Assembly: GCA_938092005.1 (NCBI GenBank)
Contig: CALKOU010000004.1
Span: 1 to 64,000, forward strand
DNA from: an uncultured Flavobacteriaceae bacterium
GTDB taxonomy: Bacteria; Bacteroidota; Bacteroidia; Flavobacteriales; Flavobacteriaceae
Reading direction: 5' to 3'
DNA: 64,000 nucleotides
Shown here: piece by piece, positions 52,111-60,093 of the stretch
How the letters are laid out: every line of letters begins with the position of its first letter
Numbering within the stretch: position 1 is the stretch's first letter
Notes under the pieces: generated by a model
Told to the model about the DNA's origin: nothing
Database searches by the model: none
Seen by the model: only the letters and a program-made list of their open reading frames with translations
Program-made: the position numbers and the translations under genes

Positions 52111-53043
52111 ATGAAAGAAGGAATATTTGCCGTTTTTACTACGGATAAAGGAATCATCAAAGTACGTCTAACACACAACGAAACACCGGGAACGGTTGGA
52201 AACTTTGTTGCCCTTGCCGAAGGAAACTTAGAAAACACACACAAACCACAAGGGAGTCCATATTATGATGGATTGGCATTTCACCGTGTTATTGAAAATT
52301 TTATGATTCAAGGCGGATGTCCATTGAGTACTGGTACAGGCGGTCCGGGCTATCAGTTTGATGATGAGATTCACCCAGATTTAAAACATGACAGAGCTGG
52401 TGTATTGTCTATGGCTAATGCAGGCCCAGGCACCAATGGTAGCCAGTTTTTTATCACACATAACGAAACGTCATGGCTTGATGGAAAGCACACCGTTTTT
52501 GGTTTTGTAGAAGAGGGTCAAGAAGTTGTGGATCAGGTTACACAAGGCGATACGATTACATCCCTAGTTATTGAACGAGTTGGTGATGCAGCTCAATCGT
52601 GGAATGCTGTAGAATCATTTAGACTTTTTGAAGGAAGTCGTGAGGCGCGTTTACAGGAAGCACGTGAGGCACAAGAAAAAGCATTAGATAAAGTTGCTGC
52701 TGGATTTGAAAAAACAGACTCAGGACTGCGTTATCAGTTTATCCAACGCGGTGAAGGAACTGCTTCAGAAAATGGAAAAAATGTATCGGTACATTACAAA
52801 GGACAACTTTTAGACGGTACTGTTTTCGATTCCTCTTACAAACGAAATCAGCCCATTGAATTTACACTTGGTGTTGGGCAAGTAATTCCTGGTTGGGATG
52901 AGGGTATTCAACTTCTTGCTGTTGGTGACAAAGCACGTTTTGTGATTCCAAGCGAACTGGCTTATGGTTCTCAAGGTGCGGGCGGTGTTATTCCACCAGA
53001 TGCCACGCTTATTTTTGATGTTGAATTGGTAGCTGTCGGCTAA
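52111..53043 (+). CDS. Dual-family immunophilin: cyclophilin fused to FKBP
   Basis: The 310-residue cytosolic protein joins two prolyl-isomerase types. Residues 1 to about 175 are cyclophilin-like ([59 protein letters not shown]); after a helical linker with [17 protein letters not shown], residues about 200-310 are FKBP-like ([63 protein letters not shown]). Such CFBP fusions have been described in flavobacteria. No signal peptide is seen. The tail overlaps the convergent redoxin gene by 4 nt. Confidence 0.93.
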   Translation: MKEGIFAVFTTDKGIIKVRLTHNETPGTVGNFVALAEGNLENTHKPQGSPYYDGLAFHRVIENFMIQGGCPLSTGTGGPGYQFDDEIHPDLKHDRAGVLSMANAGPGTNGSQFFITHNETSWLDGKHTVFGFVEEGQEVVDQVTQGDTITSLVIERVGDAAQSWNAVESFRLFEGSREARLQEAREAQEKALDKVAAGFEKTDSGLRYQFIQRGEGTASENGKNVSVHYKGQLLDGTVFDSSYKRNQPIEFTLGVGQVIPGWDEGIQLLAVGDKARFVIPSELAYGSQGAGGVIPPDATLIFDVELVAVG

Positions 53044-53597
53044 ATCTTCCATTTAATATTACAACCTAGACTAGGTTTTTGAAGTGTGTCAATTGCTTTT
53101 CCAGCAAGTTGTGCATCTAATGCCGTACGCAAGTCTTTTCCTGTTACAGGTATTTCATTTCCAGGCCTGGAATCGTCCATTTGCCCTCTGTACGACAGCT
53201 TGTTATTAGCATCAAAAAGATAGAAATCGGGTGTACAAGCAGCATCATAGGCTTTTGCAGTTTCTTGGCTTTCGTCGTATAGGTATGGAAATGAAAAGCC
53301 GTAATTCAACGCTGTTTTTTTCATTAATATAGGATCGTCATCTGGATAGTTTTTGACGTCATTGCTTGAAATGGCTACAAACCCAATTCCCTTTTTTTGA
53401 TAGTCATGTGCCAAGGCAGTAATTCCATCCATTACATGAATCACATAAGGACAATGATTGCAAATAAACATGACAACAGTTCCATTATCTCCTGACGCTT
53501 TATCAAAAGTGTACACTTGACTATCAATTGTGTTGGGAAGCGAAAAATCAGGTGCCTTGGTACCTAATGCTAACATGTTGGAGGGTGTCCGTGCCAT
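53040..53597 (-). CDS. Thioredoxin-like (redoxin/AhpC-TSA) protein
   Basis: The 185-residue protein begins with a [13 protein letters not shown] pattern and has the motif [13 protein letters not shown], a CxxC redox site, then [12 protein letters not shown] near the end. It resembles small redoxin proteins of flavobacteria with peroxiredoxin-like folds. It has no signal peptide, so it is probably cytosolic. It follows DUF3276 and an ABC exporter on the same strand. The exact substrate is unknown. Confidence 0.85.
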   Translation of the reverse strand: MARTPSNMLALGTKAPDFSLPNTIDSQVYTFDKASGDNGTVVMFICNHCPYVIHVMDGITALAHDYQKKGIGFVAISSNDVKNYPDDDPILMKKTALNYGFSFPYLYDESQETAKAYDAACTPDFYLFDANNKLSYRGQMDDSRPGNEIPVTGKDLRTALDAQLAGKAIDTLQKPSLGCNIKWKI

Positions 53598-53626
53598 AAT
53601 TTTTTTTCAAAAATAATGATAAAAAC

Positions 53627-53887
53627 TCAGCGGATAACTTCTTCACCTTTTTCCTTTTTAATAAACGCAATGGCTTCGGATAAAAGTTCTTGAAAGGATT
53701 CAAGATGTTCTTTGTAGATGAAAATTTTATGCTTTGTTAAAGCACTTTTTTCTTGTGTTCTTTTTGATTCGGTAATCACCAAGAAATAGTCTTTTGCTTT
53801 GGTTTCTTTTACATCAAAGAAATAATGTCTTGAACCCGCATGAAGACAGCCTTCTCTAACACTTTTTAGGTATTGATTTTTGGACAT
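53627..53887 (-). CDS. DUF3276 (PUR-alpha-like) nucleic-acid-binding protein
   Basis: The 86-residue protein shows the PUR repeat pattern of DUF3276: LKSVREGCLHAGSRHYFFDVKETKAKDYFLVITESKR, then KHKIFIYKEHLESFQELLSEAI. These proteins are found throughout Bacteroidota and resemble PUR-alpha domains that bind single-stranded DNA or RNA. This copy is shorter than the 110-130 residues I usually associate with the family. It starts 40 nt after the ABC exporter gene. Confidence 0.85.
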   Translation of the reverse strand: MSKNQYLKSVREGCLHAGSRHYFFDVKETKAKDYFLVITESKRTQEKSALTKHKIFIYKEHLESFQELLSEAIAFIKKEKGEEVIR

Positions 53888-53891
53888 AAGT

Positions 53892-53922
53892 AAAGATTTG
53901 AATTACGAAAATACAAATCTTT
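53892..53922. repeat. Inverted repeat between ABC exporter and DUF3276 gene
   Basis: AAAGATTTG (53892-53900) and CAAATCTTT (53914-53922) are perfect 9-bp arms with a 13-nt loop. It may be a weak terminator of the exporter gene or an operator for DUF3276. Confidence 0.4.
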
Positions 53923-53927
53923 ATTAT

Positions 53928-55688
53928 TTAAAGTGTTTCCTCTTCTAAACGCTGTTCTTCGTAAAGTTCTTTGTAGTATCCCGCTGTTTTGACAAGATCG
54001 TTGTGTGTGCCAAATTGTGAAACGCTACCATCTTTAAGGATAAGAATATAATCGGCATTTTTTGCAGATGATACCCTGTGACAAACAATTATCGTTGTTG
54101 TGTCAACGGTACTTTTGTTGAGCTCATTAAGGATTGCTTCCTCTGTTTCTGTATCTACTGCTGATAAGCAGTCATCTAATAACAGGATTTTCGGTTTTTT
54201 AATTAGTGCACGTGCTATAGATACGCGCTGTTTTTGACCACCAGAAAGCGTAATACCTCTTTCGCCAAGCATGGTATCGTATCCTTTGGCAAAATCAATA
54301 ATATTTTCATGAACTGCAGCTTGCTTTGCAGCAGCCTCAATTTCGTCTTGTGTGGCATCTGGTTTTCCAAAACGGATGTTGTGGGCGATGGTTTCAGAAA
54401 ACAGAAAGGGTTGTTGTGGAACGACCCCCATGCTTTCACGAATTTCATTTTGTGCATACATATCTATGGGAGATCCGCCTAGTATCACATGACCAGAGTG
54501 TGGTAATTGTGTTTTAGCTAATAATTGTAATAGTGTTGTTTTTCCTGACCCTGTTGGTCCCATTATAGCTAAAGTTTTTCCCGCTTCAAGCGTAAAAGAC
54601 ACATCTTTTAGGGCTTGAATTCCGGTATCGTCATATTTGAAATTTACTTTTTCAAATGCAATGCCAACATCAGATATCTTTTTAGTGGCTTTGATGTTGT
54701 CTTGAATTTCGGGTTCTTGACCTAAGAATTCGTTGATGCGTTTTTGAGAAGCTTCTGCCTGTTGCACAATAGACGTTACCCAACCTACTGTAGCTACCGG
54801 CCACGTGAGCATGTTTACGTAAATGATAAATTCAGCCAACACCCCTAGCTCAATCTGACCGTTTATATATTGATTTCCTCCAATAAAAATAACCAAGATA
54901 TTACTGATGCCTATGAGCAATATCATCATGGGGAAAAACCATGCCTGAACTTGAACAAGTGACATGTTTTTATCTCTACTATCAGCCGAAATAGTTCCCA
55001 TTTCTTGAACACGGTTTTGCTCAATTGCATAAGACTTTATAATGTTGATACCGCTAAACGATTCTTGGCTAAAAGTGGAAAGCTTTGCTAACATTTGCTG
55101 CACTAATGTACTGCGCTCGTGAATGGCCCTACTTAGTCGATAGATAAGGAACGATAATATGGGTAATGGTAGGAGGGTGTATAGCGTTAGTTTAGGGGCA
55201 ACACTAATCATGTAGCTCACCACAATTACAAAAAGTGTAATCGTATTAATGCTGTACATCAGTGCCGGACCTACGTACATGCGTACTCTAGAAACGTCTT
55301 CACTTATTCTACTCATCAAATCACCAACGCGATTTTGCTTAAAGAAGCGTAGCGATAACTTTTGATAATGATCGTAAATGGTGTTTTTGAGATCATATTC
55401 AATATGTCGCGATACATTAATGATGGTTTGACGCATGCTGAATGTGAAACCACCCGAAATGAGTGCAGCGCCAATAATAAGTGCAATGTTGGTTAAAAGG
55501 GTCTTTTTAATCTCGCTTAAATCAGTAGCTTCACTACTGATAAATTGCTCTATTGCAGTAATAGAATCCCCCACAAGGCTGGGTGCTAATACAGCAAATA
55601 CACGCGAGGATACGGTGAACAAAAGTCCAAGTAATAAAAGAGATCGATATTTTCTGAGGTATCTGTTTAGATATTGAAGCGCTCGCAA
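53928..55688 (-). CDS. ABC transporter, fused membrane and ATPase domains (lipid/multidrug exporter type)
   Basis: The 586-residue half-transporter has six helices in its first 320 residues, with the coupling-helix SLRFFKQNRVGDLMSRISEDVSRVR, and a C-terminal ATPase: Walker A GPTGSGKTTLL, Q loop VVPQQPFLFSETI, signature LSGGQKQRVSIARAL, Walker B ILLLDDCLSAVD and switch VCHRVS. As with MsbA-like exporters, it should work as a homodimer. DUF3276 and redoxin genes follow it. The substrate is unknown. Confidence 0.92.
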   Translation of the reverse strand: MRALQYLNRYLRKYRSLLLLGLLFTVSSRVFAVLAPSLVGDSITAIEQFISSEATDLSEIKKTLLTNIALIIGAALISGGFTFSMRQTIINVSRHIEYDLKNTIYDHYQKLSLRFFKQNRVGDLMSRISEDVSRVRMYVGPALMYSINTITLFVIVVSYMISVAPKLTLYTLLPLPILSFLIYRLSRAIHERSTLVQQMLAKLSTFSQESFSGINIIKSYAIEQNRVQEMGTISADSRDKNMSLVQVQAWFFPMMILLIGISNILVIFIGGNQYINGQIELGVLAEFIIYVNMLTWPVATVGWVTSIVQQAEASQKRINEFLGQEPEIQDNIKATKKISDVGIAFEKVNFKYDDTGIQALKDVSFTLEAGKTLAIMGPTGSGKTTLLQLLAKTQLPHSGHVILGGSPIDMYAQNEIRESMGVVPQQPFLFSETIAHNIRFGKPDATQDEIEAAAKQAAVHENIIDFAKGYDTMLGERGITLSGGQKQRVSIARALIKKPKILLLDDCLSAVDTETEEAILNELNKSTVDTTTIIVCHRVSSAKNADYILILKDGSVSQFGTHNDLVKTAGYYKELYEEQRLEEETL

Positions 55689-55758
55689 CGTTTTTTTTAC
55701 GAAGATATGATTTTAGGTCTTTGCATCAAATCTTGTTTAGTATATCCTTTAAATAAAC

Positions 55759-55766
55759 TATTTTTG
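55759..55766 (+). promoter_or_regulatory. Candidate -7 box for nusB
   Basis: TATTTTTG matches TAnnTTTG, 24 nt upstream of the ATG at 55790. Upstream TTG at 55733 is 23 nt away, slightly long. Confidence 0.5.
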
Positions 55767-55789
55767 CGACCTTAAAGACGTTCCTATTC

Positions 55790-56722
55790 ATGATTACCAG
55801 ACGCCATCTTCGCACTAAGGTTATGCAAGCCCTTTATGCGCAACAACTAGATCCAACCGATGACCTTGCTATTCGCGAGTCATGGATATTGAAAAGCAGC
55901 CAGGATTTTCACCTACTATACCTTACACTTTTAGATTTGTTTAGAGAACTTCACACCTGTGGCTATGCATTGTATCAGAAGAATACCAAAAAGCATTTGC
56001 AAGTAGATGAAATCGAGACCAACCCTAAGTTTTTTAGCAACAAAGCATTAGCGGCATTGTTGAATAACAGTGTTTTGGACGAGCAATGCACCAAATACAA
56101 GCTTAAATATTGGAAAAATCACGATGAGTATGTGCGTCTTATTTGGGATGAAATTTCCTCAAGTAGCCTATATTCAGACTACATAAAGCAGGGTGCTACT
56201 TCTTTTGAAGAAGATCAAGAACTTTTGGTTCAGCTATTTACCAAAGTTATCGCACCGTTTGATCGTTTAGGGGAGTTTATGGAAGAAGTCAACATCTCTT
56301 GGGTTGATGATGCTCCCTTAGCCAATACCATTGTTCGAAACAGTCTTAAACGCATCACTGCAGCTGATGCCGTTATAACAACGCTTTACAAAGATGAAGA
56401 CGATCAAAAGTTTTCATTAGCGTTATTTCGTAAAGTAGCATTAAACAAAAAAGAGCTGACGCAAGAAATTGCCGGCCGAACACCTAATTGGGATCCAGAG
56501 CGAATAGCGGAGTTAGATTACACATTGCTTATAATGGCCTTAACGGAGTTGCTCTATTTCCCTTCAATTCCAGTTAACGTTACCATTAATGAATACTTAG
56601 AAATTGCAAAAGAATATGCGACGCCAAAAAGCAGCATGTTCATAAACGGTATTTTGGATAAACTCGTGAAAGACTTCACGGAACAAAAACGCATTCGGAA
56701 AAATATACGTGGAATGCAGTAA
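55790..56722 (+). CDS. nusB: Transcription antitermination factor NusB, long form
   Basis: The 310-residue protein is about twice the usual NusB size. The start ITRRHLRTKVMQALYAQQLD fits NusB; the NusB fold is completed in the C-terminal part with NTIVRNSLKRITAADAVI, GRTPNWDPERIAELDYTLLIMALTELLYFPSIPVNVTINEYLEIAKEYATPKSSMFINGILDKL. The middle (about residues 40-170) is an extra helical block typical of Bacteroidota NusB. NusB with NusE acts on rRNA transcription. It is followed by a DUF1573 lipoprotein and yajC. Confidence 0.93.
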   Translation: MITRRHLRTKVMQALYAQQLDPTDDLAIRESWILKSSQDFHLLYLTLLDLFRELHTCGYALYQKNTKKHLQVDEIETNPKFFSNKALAALLNNSVLDEQCTKYKLKYWKNHDEYVRLIWDEISSSSLYSDYIKQGATSFEEDQELLVQLFTKVIAPFDRLGEFMEEVNISWVDDAPLANTIVRNSLKRITAADAVITTLYKDEDDQKFSLALFRKVALNKKELTQEIAGRTPNWDPERIAELDYTLLIMALTELLYFPSIPVNVTINEYLEIAKEYATPKSSMFINGILDKLVKDFTEQKRIRKNIRGMQ

Positions 56723-56753
56723 TATGTTTATTTTTGAAAAAATCTTTTAAATC

Positions 56754-57242
56754 ATGAAATCATTTTTATTGGCATTAGTTGCCCTATCCATTTTGAGTTG
56801 TTCTGAAAACGCCTCAAAAAAAGTGAAACAAGAAAACGTTGAGGAAGCTGAAGCTCGTCAAGAAGCAAACAGTAATCTCCCTGTGATGACGTTTGAAAAA
56901 ACCGAACACGATTTCGGAACCATTAATGAAGGAGATGTTGTTGAAACGTCTTTTGTGTTTACCAACACAGGTAAAAGCGATTTGACCATTCTGGATGCCC
57001 GAGGTAGTTGTGGCTGTACCGTTCCTGAGTATCCCAAGGACACGCCAATAGCACCTGGAGCATCAAGTGAAATCAAAGTAAAATTTGACTCTGCCAACAA
57101 GCCTGGTAGTCAAATGAAAACAGTAACACTTACTACCAATACAGAACGCGGTCGTGATATCATTCGTATTAAAACAATGGTTACACCAGACCCGATTAAA
57201 GAACAACAACGCCAAGCGGCACGTAAACAAGCAAACCAATAA
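56754..57242 (+). CDS. DUF1573 lipoprotein
   Basis: The 162-residue protein has a lipobox ILSC (Cys16) and a DUF1573 beta sandwich: FEKTEHDFGTINEGDVVETSFVFTNTGKSDL, then ARGSCGCTVPEYPKDTPIAPG, where the Cys pair CGC is typical. Members are common in Bacteroidota, usually surface or periplasmic, and of unknown function. It lies between nusB and yajC, 2 nt before the latter. Confidence 0.88.
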   Translation: MKSFLLALVALSILSCSENASKKVKQENVEEAEARQEANSNLPVMTFEKTEHDFGTINEGDVVETSFVFTNTGKSDLTILDARGSCGCTVPEYPKDTPIAPGASSEIKVKFDSANKPGSQMKTVTLTTNTERGRDIIRIKTMVTPDPIKEQQRQAARKQANQ

Positions 57243-57244
57243 TT

Positions 57245-57547
57245 ATGTTAATATTTCAAGCTACCGGTGGAAGCAATTTCACATTTTTAATCCTCATGTT
57301 TGGGGTTATGTTTTTGTTTTTAATCTTGCCACAACAACGTCGTGCCAAGAGAGAGCGCAACTTTAAAAACAACCTTAAAAAAGGAGATTTAATAGTGACA
57401 AAAGGCGGTATTCACGGAAAGGTGATTGAAATCAATGACAGCAACGATACCTGTGTCATTGAAACAATGGCGGGTAAAGTAAAAGTAGAGCGTAGCCTTA
57501 TTTCACAAGAAATGAGTAAACAACGCTCATCAAACGGTAAAAAATAA
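57245..57547 (+). CDS. yajC: Preprotein translocase accessory subunit YajC
   Basis: The 100-residue protein has one N-terminal helix ([17 protein letters not shown]), then [35 protein letters not shown] and a short beta part, matching YajC. It joins SecDF at the Sec translocon. It begins 2 nt after the DUF1573 gene. The hairpin at 57554-57592 follows. Confidence 0.94.
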   Translation: MLIFQATGGSNFTFLILMFGVMFLFLILPQQRRAKRERNFKNNLKKGDLIVTKGGIHGKVIEINDSNDTCVIETMAGKVKVERSLISQEMSKQRSSNGKK

Positions 57548-57553
57548 ACATCC

Positions 57554-57592
57554 AAACACCAGTTTCTCGACCATTTCGAGAAACTGGTGTTT
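57554..57592 (+). terminator. Strong 17-bp hairpin between yajC and pyrD
   Basis: A perfect 17-bp stem (57554-57570 and 57576-57592) with a short loop is followed by TTTTATTATA. The pyrD ATG begins only 7 nt after the stem, which is unusual for a plain terminator. Confidence 0.8.
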
Positions 57593-57599
57593 TTATTAT

Positions 57600-58616
57600 A
57601 TGTATAAAAGTCTAATACGTCCTATTCTATTTCTTTTTGATCCAGAAAAGGTTCATTATTTTTCTTTTTCTACTATTCGCTTGCTTCATCGTATTCCCTG
57701 TGCAGGCTTCCTTATTCGTAAGCTATTTCATGTAAGCAATCCATCTTTGGGACGTGAGGTTTTTGGTATTCGCTTTCCTAATCCAGTAGGTCTTGCTGCT
57801 GGTTTTGACAAAGATGCCAAGCTATATAAGGAGCTCGCTAATTTTGGTTTTGGTTTTATCGAGATAGGTACCGTGACCCCTAAGCCACAAGATGGCAATC
57901 CAAAACCACGTCTTTTTAGACTTAAGGATGACAAAGGTATTATCAATCGCATGGGATTTAATAATCACGGTGTTATTACTGCTGCACAACGCTTACGATC
58001 TAACAAAAATATCATCATTGGTGGTAATATTGGGAAGAATAAAATAACGCCCAACGAAAATGCCCAAGAGGATTATCTTATTTGTTTTGATGCTCTCTTT
58101 GATGTCGTTGATTACTTTGTGGTAAATGTAAGTTCTCCCAACACACCTAACTTGCGTGATTTGCAAGAAAAAGAACCGTTAACGGCATTACTAAATGTTT
58201 TGCAAAAGCAGAACGACACCAAAACCAAACGCAAACCCATACTGCTAAAAATTGCACCTGACCTTACAGATGCGCAACTAGATGACATTATTCAAATAGT
58301 TGCTGATACTAAAATAGATGGTGTTATTGCTACCAATACCACTATTGCTCGGGACGGATTAAAAACACCTGGCAATGTCACTTCTGAAAAGGGGGGGCTT
58401 AGTGGGAAACCAGTAACAAAACGCAGTACTGCAGTAATTAAATACCTTCACACAAAAAGCAAGGGTGCTTTCCCTATTGTAGGGGTTGGCGGTATTCACA
58501 CACCAGAAGATGCAAAAGAAAAACTTAAGGCGGGTGCTTCACTAATACAACTCTACACAGGTTTTGTTTATGAAGGCCCTGCAGTTGTAAAACGCATAAA
58601 TCGCTTTTTAAGCTAA
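57600..58616 (+). CDS. pyrD: Dihydroorotate dehydrogenase (quinone), class 2
   Basis: The 338-residue enzyme oxidises dihydroorotate to orotate and passes electrons to the quinone pool. The class 2 N-terminal helix ([19 protein letters not shown]) targets the membrane. Motifs: [57 protein letters not shown] (catalytic Ser) and [12 protein letters not shown]. Class 2 fits the aerobic lifestyle. It begins 7 nt after a strong hairpin, so transcription may run through that structure. Confidence 0.96.
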   Translation: MYKSLIRPILFLFDPEKVHYFSFSTIRLLHRIPCAGFLIRKLFHVSNPSLGREVFGIRFPNPVGLAAGFDKDAKLYKELANFGFGFIEIGTVTPKPQDGNPKPRLFRLKDDKGIINRMGFNNHGVITAAQRLRSNKNIIIGGNIGKNKITPNENAQEDYLICFDALFDVVDYFVVNVSSPNTPNLRDLQEKEPLTALLNVLQKQNDTKTKRKPILLKIAPDLTDAQLDDIIQIVADTKIDGVIATNTTIARDGLKTPGNVTSEKGGLSGKPVTKRSTAVIKYLHTKSKGAFPIVGVGGIHTPEDAKEKLKAGASLIQLYTGFVYEGPAVVKRINRFLS

Positions 58617-58726
58617 AAAGCGAGCCTTTTTGACGTAGGATACCACCACCATTTGTTTCTCGACTGTTAAACAATTTAAAAAAAATTGTACATTAGTGCA
58701 TAATTTGTTTAACCTAAATCTATAAT

Positions 58727-58975
58727 ATGAATGATTTATTGTTGTCTATCATCGTAGGCATTGTCGCTGGCTTCCTTGCTGGCAGAGTTATGAAAGGAAA
58801 AGGCTTTGGCCTTGTAGTTAATCTTTTAGTAGGTGTTGCTGGCGCTATATTGGGCGGTTGGCTTTTTGGTAATTTTGGGATTTCATTAGGAGAGGGCATC
58901 ATTGGTGCTTTGTTAACTGCCTTTATTGGAGCACTTGTATTACTATTTATTATTGGATTAATAAAAAAGAGCTAA
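58727..58975 (+). CDS. GlsB/YeaQ/YmgE family membrane protein
   Basis: The 82-residue protein has three Gly-rich helices: SIIVGIVAGFLAGRVMKGKG, LVVNLLVGVAGAILGGWLFG and GIIGALLTAFIGALVLLFIIG. This is the transglycosylase-associated/YeaQ pattern; the function is uncertain though it is stress-linked in other bacteria. The next gene's ATG is at 59038, so a short spacer follows. Confidence 0.88.
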   Translation: MNDLLLSIIVGIVAGFLAGRVMKGKGFGLVVNLLVGVAGAILGGWLFGNFGISLGEGIIGALLTAFIGALVLLFIIGLIKKS

Positions 58976-59037
58976 TGGCTATGAAAGGGGCAGGTATATC
59001 CTGTCCCTTACTATTTTTTTACCCTAAGCTTATTTAC

Positions 59038-59922
59038 ATGAAAAAACATTACACAACTACTATTATCGTATTGGTTCTTAGTTTTGGTGCCCAATTTATA
59101 ACGGCGCAATGTGGCACAAGTTCAACGGTATACGCTTTTGATTACGATGGTCGTACCTACGAAGTTGTTAAAGAAAATAAATCGTGGACAGATGCCGCAG
59201 CGTGTGCAGTTATGCGTGGCGGAAAACTAGCTGAAATCAACAATGCTGCAGAAAACACAGCTATTTTCAACGCATTATCAAATGAAGCAGGAATAACACT
59301 TTCTTCAACATCCACCAGCAATGGCGGTGGCGCTTCTTATGTGTGGATTGGCGGGAATGATATCACAACTGAAGGTAGTTGGATTTGGGACGGTGATAAC
59401 AAAGATACTTCGACACCATTTTGGTCAGGAACTAAAGCAGGTACGTCTGTTAACTCACTCTATAATAACTGGGGAGAAACGAATGCGCAAAACGAACCCG
59501 ATAATTACATGCCTTCGCCTTCGAGTCCCGATCAAGATGGGCTTGCAATTGCCTTAAATGCCTGGCCAACTCATTTGCCTTCAGGTTTTGGGCTTGGTAC
59601 TGCTGGTCAATGGAATGACATCGATGCATCTCAAACACTCTACTATATTGTAGAGCATAACAAAACGCTGTCTCACGAAACGTTTACTCCAGACAGTATT
59701 AAGGTTTATGTTTCAAAGTCAAATGAGCTGTTTGTTGACGCTCAAAATTGGATATTAGAATCGATTGAAATTTTTGATGTTACAGGAGCGAAAATCATAA
59801 CAACTGCCGCTACATCCTTAAAACAAAATAAAATGGATATTTCTGAATTTAACAAAGGGGTTTATCTTGTTAGAATAATTACCAGTTCGGGAGACTCAAC
59901 GATTCGAAAGATTTTGAAGTAA
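59038..59922 (+). CDS. Secreted C-type lectin-like protein with T9SS sorting domain
   Basis: From the Met at 59038 the protein has 294 residues. After a signal peptide (FGAQFITAQ) a C-type-lectin-like domain follows: YAFDYDGRTYEVVKENKSWTDAAACAVMRGGKLAEINNAAEN, then VWIGGNDITTEGSWIWD and NNWGETNAQNEPDNYM, which match CTL fold motifs such as WIG and the EPN-like calcium area. The last 80 residues show a T9SS type A sorting domain (IEIFDVTGAKI, DISEFNKGVYLVRI, IRKILK). It should be exported by the Por system and displayed or released. Confidence 0.85.
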   Translation: MKKHYTTTIIVLVLSFGAQFITAQCGTSSTVYAFDYDGRTYEVVKENKSWTDAAACAVMRGGKLAEINNAAENTAIFNALSNEAGITLSSTSTSNGGGASYVWIGGNDITTEGSWIWDGDNKDTSTPFWSGTKAGTSVNSLYNNWGETNAQNEPDNYMPSPSSPDQDGLAIALNAWPTHLPSGFGLGTAGQWNDIDASQTLYYIVEHNKTLSHETFTPDSIKVYVSKSNELFVDAQNWILESIEIFDVTGAKIITTAATSLKQNKMDISEFNKGVYLVRIITSSGDSTIRKILK

Positions 59923-59955
59923 CTCTTTATGTTTTGGAGTAAGATGAAGCAAACA

Positions 59956-59997
59956 CGTCAGTTCGAGCTTGTGTTGAGTTTATCAAAGTGTACAACG
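59956..59997. repeat. Possible remnant of a dispersed intergenic repeat
   Basis: The block starts CGTCAGTTCGAG and reads on through a TTGAG-TTATCAAAG stretch. Sequences opening GTCA-TTCGAG are common intergenic repeats in flavobacteria as I recall. There is no matching second arm, so it is a fragment at most. Confidence 0.35.
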
Positions 59998-60006
59998 GGT
60001 TAACGT

Positions 60007-60023
60007 AATGCCCTCAAGGCATT
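60007..60023 (+). terminator. Short hairpin after the lectin-like gene
   Basis: AATGCC and GGCATT arms with loop CTCAA, then CTGTTTT. It lies 85 nt after the lectin gene's stop and 70 nt before acs. Confidence 0.45.
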
Positions 60024-60093
60024 CTGTTTTACTTTTTGTAGTGTAATCTTTGATTTAAAAGGATTGTTTAAATTGCTGCTTTGAAACAAAACA

